Under the pieces are notes generated by a model that saw only the letters and a list, made by a program, of their open reading frames with translations, was not told the DNA's origin and ran no database searches. From NCBI RefSeq assembly GCF_023168165.1, contig NZ_BQYJ01000004.1:124001-188000 (forward strand): DNA of 64,000 bases, in the 5' to 3' direction. Both the position numbers and the translations under genes were made by a program. Below are positions 63,445 through 64,000 of this stretch, piece after piece; position 1 is the first letter of the stretch; each line of letters opens with the position of its first letter. This DNA is from Niallia sp. NCCP-28. Its GTDB lineage: Bacteria; Bacillota; Bacilli; Bacillales; Cytobacillaceae.

Positions 63445-64000
63445 TTATTTTAGCGACGGCAGGCTTAATGAAGCTAAAGCACTTGCCAAATTATTGAAAG
63501 TTGAAACTTTGCTAAAATCTATTCCTAATTGAATAATAGTTTGAGCAACTTGTGGTCTTATACCTGAAAAATGCGCTTTAACACCAATTAATTGTAATGT
63601 ATAAATAACATGATATAGCTGATTTGCCGCCATCATATCAATAATAGGCACCCCTGATAAATCAATAAATAAATTATTAATCTTTTTATCTGAACATTGC
63701 TCTAAAGTTGTTTCTACGATAAAACGTGTTCTTTGCATATCAAACACACCAATTAATGGCATTACGCCAATGCCATCAGAAATAGGGATAACGGGGTTGC
63801 TAAGATCATTAATTATTTCTTGTTGAACAGACAGCTGCTGATGTTTAAACTTATCATAATATTCAATAAAAATATTAGTAAATAATTCAAATGCAAAATT
63901 TGCTAAACCAATCCAGTTAAATACAATCGGCACTGTTAATTTGCTAGGATCATTTTCGGCAAACTTCCGAATATAAGAAATCAGTATTAATTTAACCTGG
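63445..64000 (-). CDS. RsbR-type STAS protein, 5' end beyond window
   Basis: At least 184 residues are visible; the frame stays open to the window edge. The N-terminal part (KFAENDPSKLTVPIVFNWIG, then LFTNIFIEYYDKFKHQQL) resembles the globin-like sensor of RsbR paralogues. The STAS domain follows, with NLFIDLSGVPIIDMMAANQL and SGIRPQVAQTIIQLGID. RsbR proteins form the stressosome and release RsbT on stress to activate sigma-B. The first conserved Thr (VDT in RsbR) is Met here (IDMM), while the second (AQT) is present. It lies beside the sigma-B gene csbA. Confidence 0.85.
   Translation of the reverse strand, partial: QVKLILISYIRKFAENDPSKLTVPIVFNWIGLANFAFELFTNIFIEYYDKFKHQQLSVQQEIINDLSNPVIPISDGIGVMPLIGVFDMQRTRFIVETTLEQCSDKKINNLFIDLSGVPIIDMMAANQLYHVIYTLQLIGVKAHFSGIRPQVAQTIIQLGIDFSKVSTFNNLASALASLSLPSLK

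Overview
The window is chromosomal DNA from an AT-rich, low-GC Gram-positive bacterium of the Bacillaceae (Bacillus sensu lato; a Niallia / B. circulans-like organism would fit, but the sequence alone does not settle the genus). The evidence is conserved Bacillus synteny: cggR-gapA-pgk-tpiA-gpmI-eno, secG-yvaK-rnr-smpB-ssrA, yvcI-rapZ-yvcK-whiA-crh next to clpP, a hisZGDBHAFI operon, hprK-lgt-ppaX-yvoF, yvlBCD and csbA-uvrB-uvrA. Strong AGGAGG-type ribosome binding sites, TTGACA/TATAAT-like promoters and a tmRNA tag ending in ALAA agree with this. Most genes lie on the minus strand.

Layout. 1-1370: a decayed GH1 glycosidase and a truncated copy of an intergenic repeat. 1370-9566: a sugar-alcohol (probably tetritol) catabolic region with a short-chain dehydrogenase, GlpX, DhaL, DhaK, RpiB, a polyol-type MFS permease and a zinc dehydrogenase, beside a divergent DeoR-type regulator. 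Two promoters in it share a 21-bp operator-like direct repeat. 10143-12801: a PF03773-type permease with its TIGR03943-type partner, then a 3-methyladenine DNA glycosylase. 13665-19927: an unusual cluster of HAD phosphatase, PTS EIIA, a fumarase/adenylosuccinate-lyase-superfamily enzyme and a glucose-type PTS EIICB, with a divergent PRD-type regulator. The pathway is not one I recognise and it is the best candidate here for something undescribed. 20032-25079: tmRNA/SmpB/RNase R/esterase/SecG. 25080-29340: a degraded accessory island between secG and eno, holding a LacI regulator, two small ORFs, and remnants of a GH78 rhamnosidase, an AraC regulator and a tyrosine recombinase. 29370-36384: the glycolytic operon with a recognisable CggR operator and promoter. 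36689-45168: tRNA-Arg, clpP behind a CtsR box, crh, whiA, yvcK, rapZ, yvcI, trxB and a TPR protein. 45392-51912: the histidine operon. 52401-57518: yvoF, ppaX, lgt, hprK and yvlDCB. 57901-64000: uvrA, uvrB, csbA and a partial RsbR-type STAS protein.

How it works together. The window joins central carbon control (CggR, HprK, Crh, YvcK, RapZ, PpaX) with two peripheral carbon-uptake modules that carry cre-like or operator-like sites. The tetritol region would convert erythritol or threitol to erythrulose, phosphorylate it with DhaK/DhaL, isomerise it with RpiB and feed tetrose phosphate to the pentose phosphate pathway, with GlpX as a possible bisphosphatase. The PTS-lyase cluster would import and phosphorylate a sugar conjugate, split it by beta-elimination and dephosphorylate a product.

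Mobile and structural DNA. A family of about 150-bp elements with TTTAT at both ends (four copies, all in one orientation and all just 3' of minus-strand genes) resembles the bcr1 repeats described in the B. cereus group. There is also a 115-bp element with terminal inverted repeats, a 156-bp segment bounded by two identical terminator-like hairpins, and a long imperfect hairpin upstream of the his operon.
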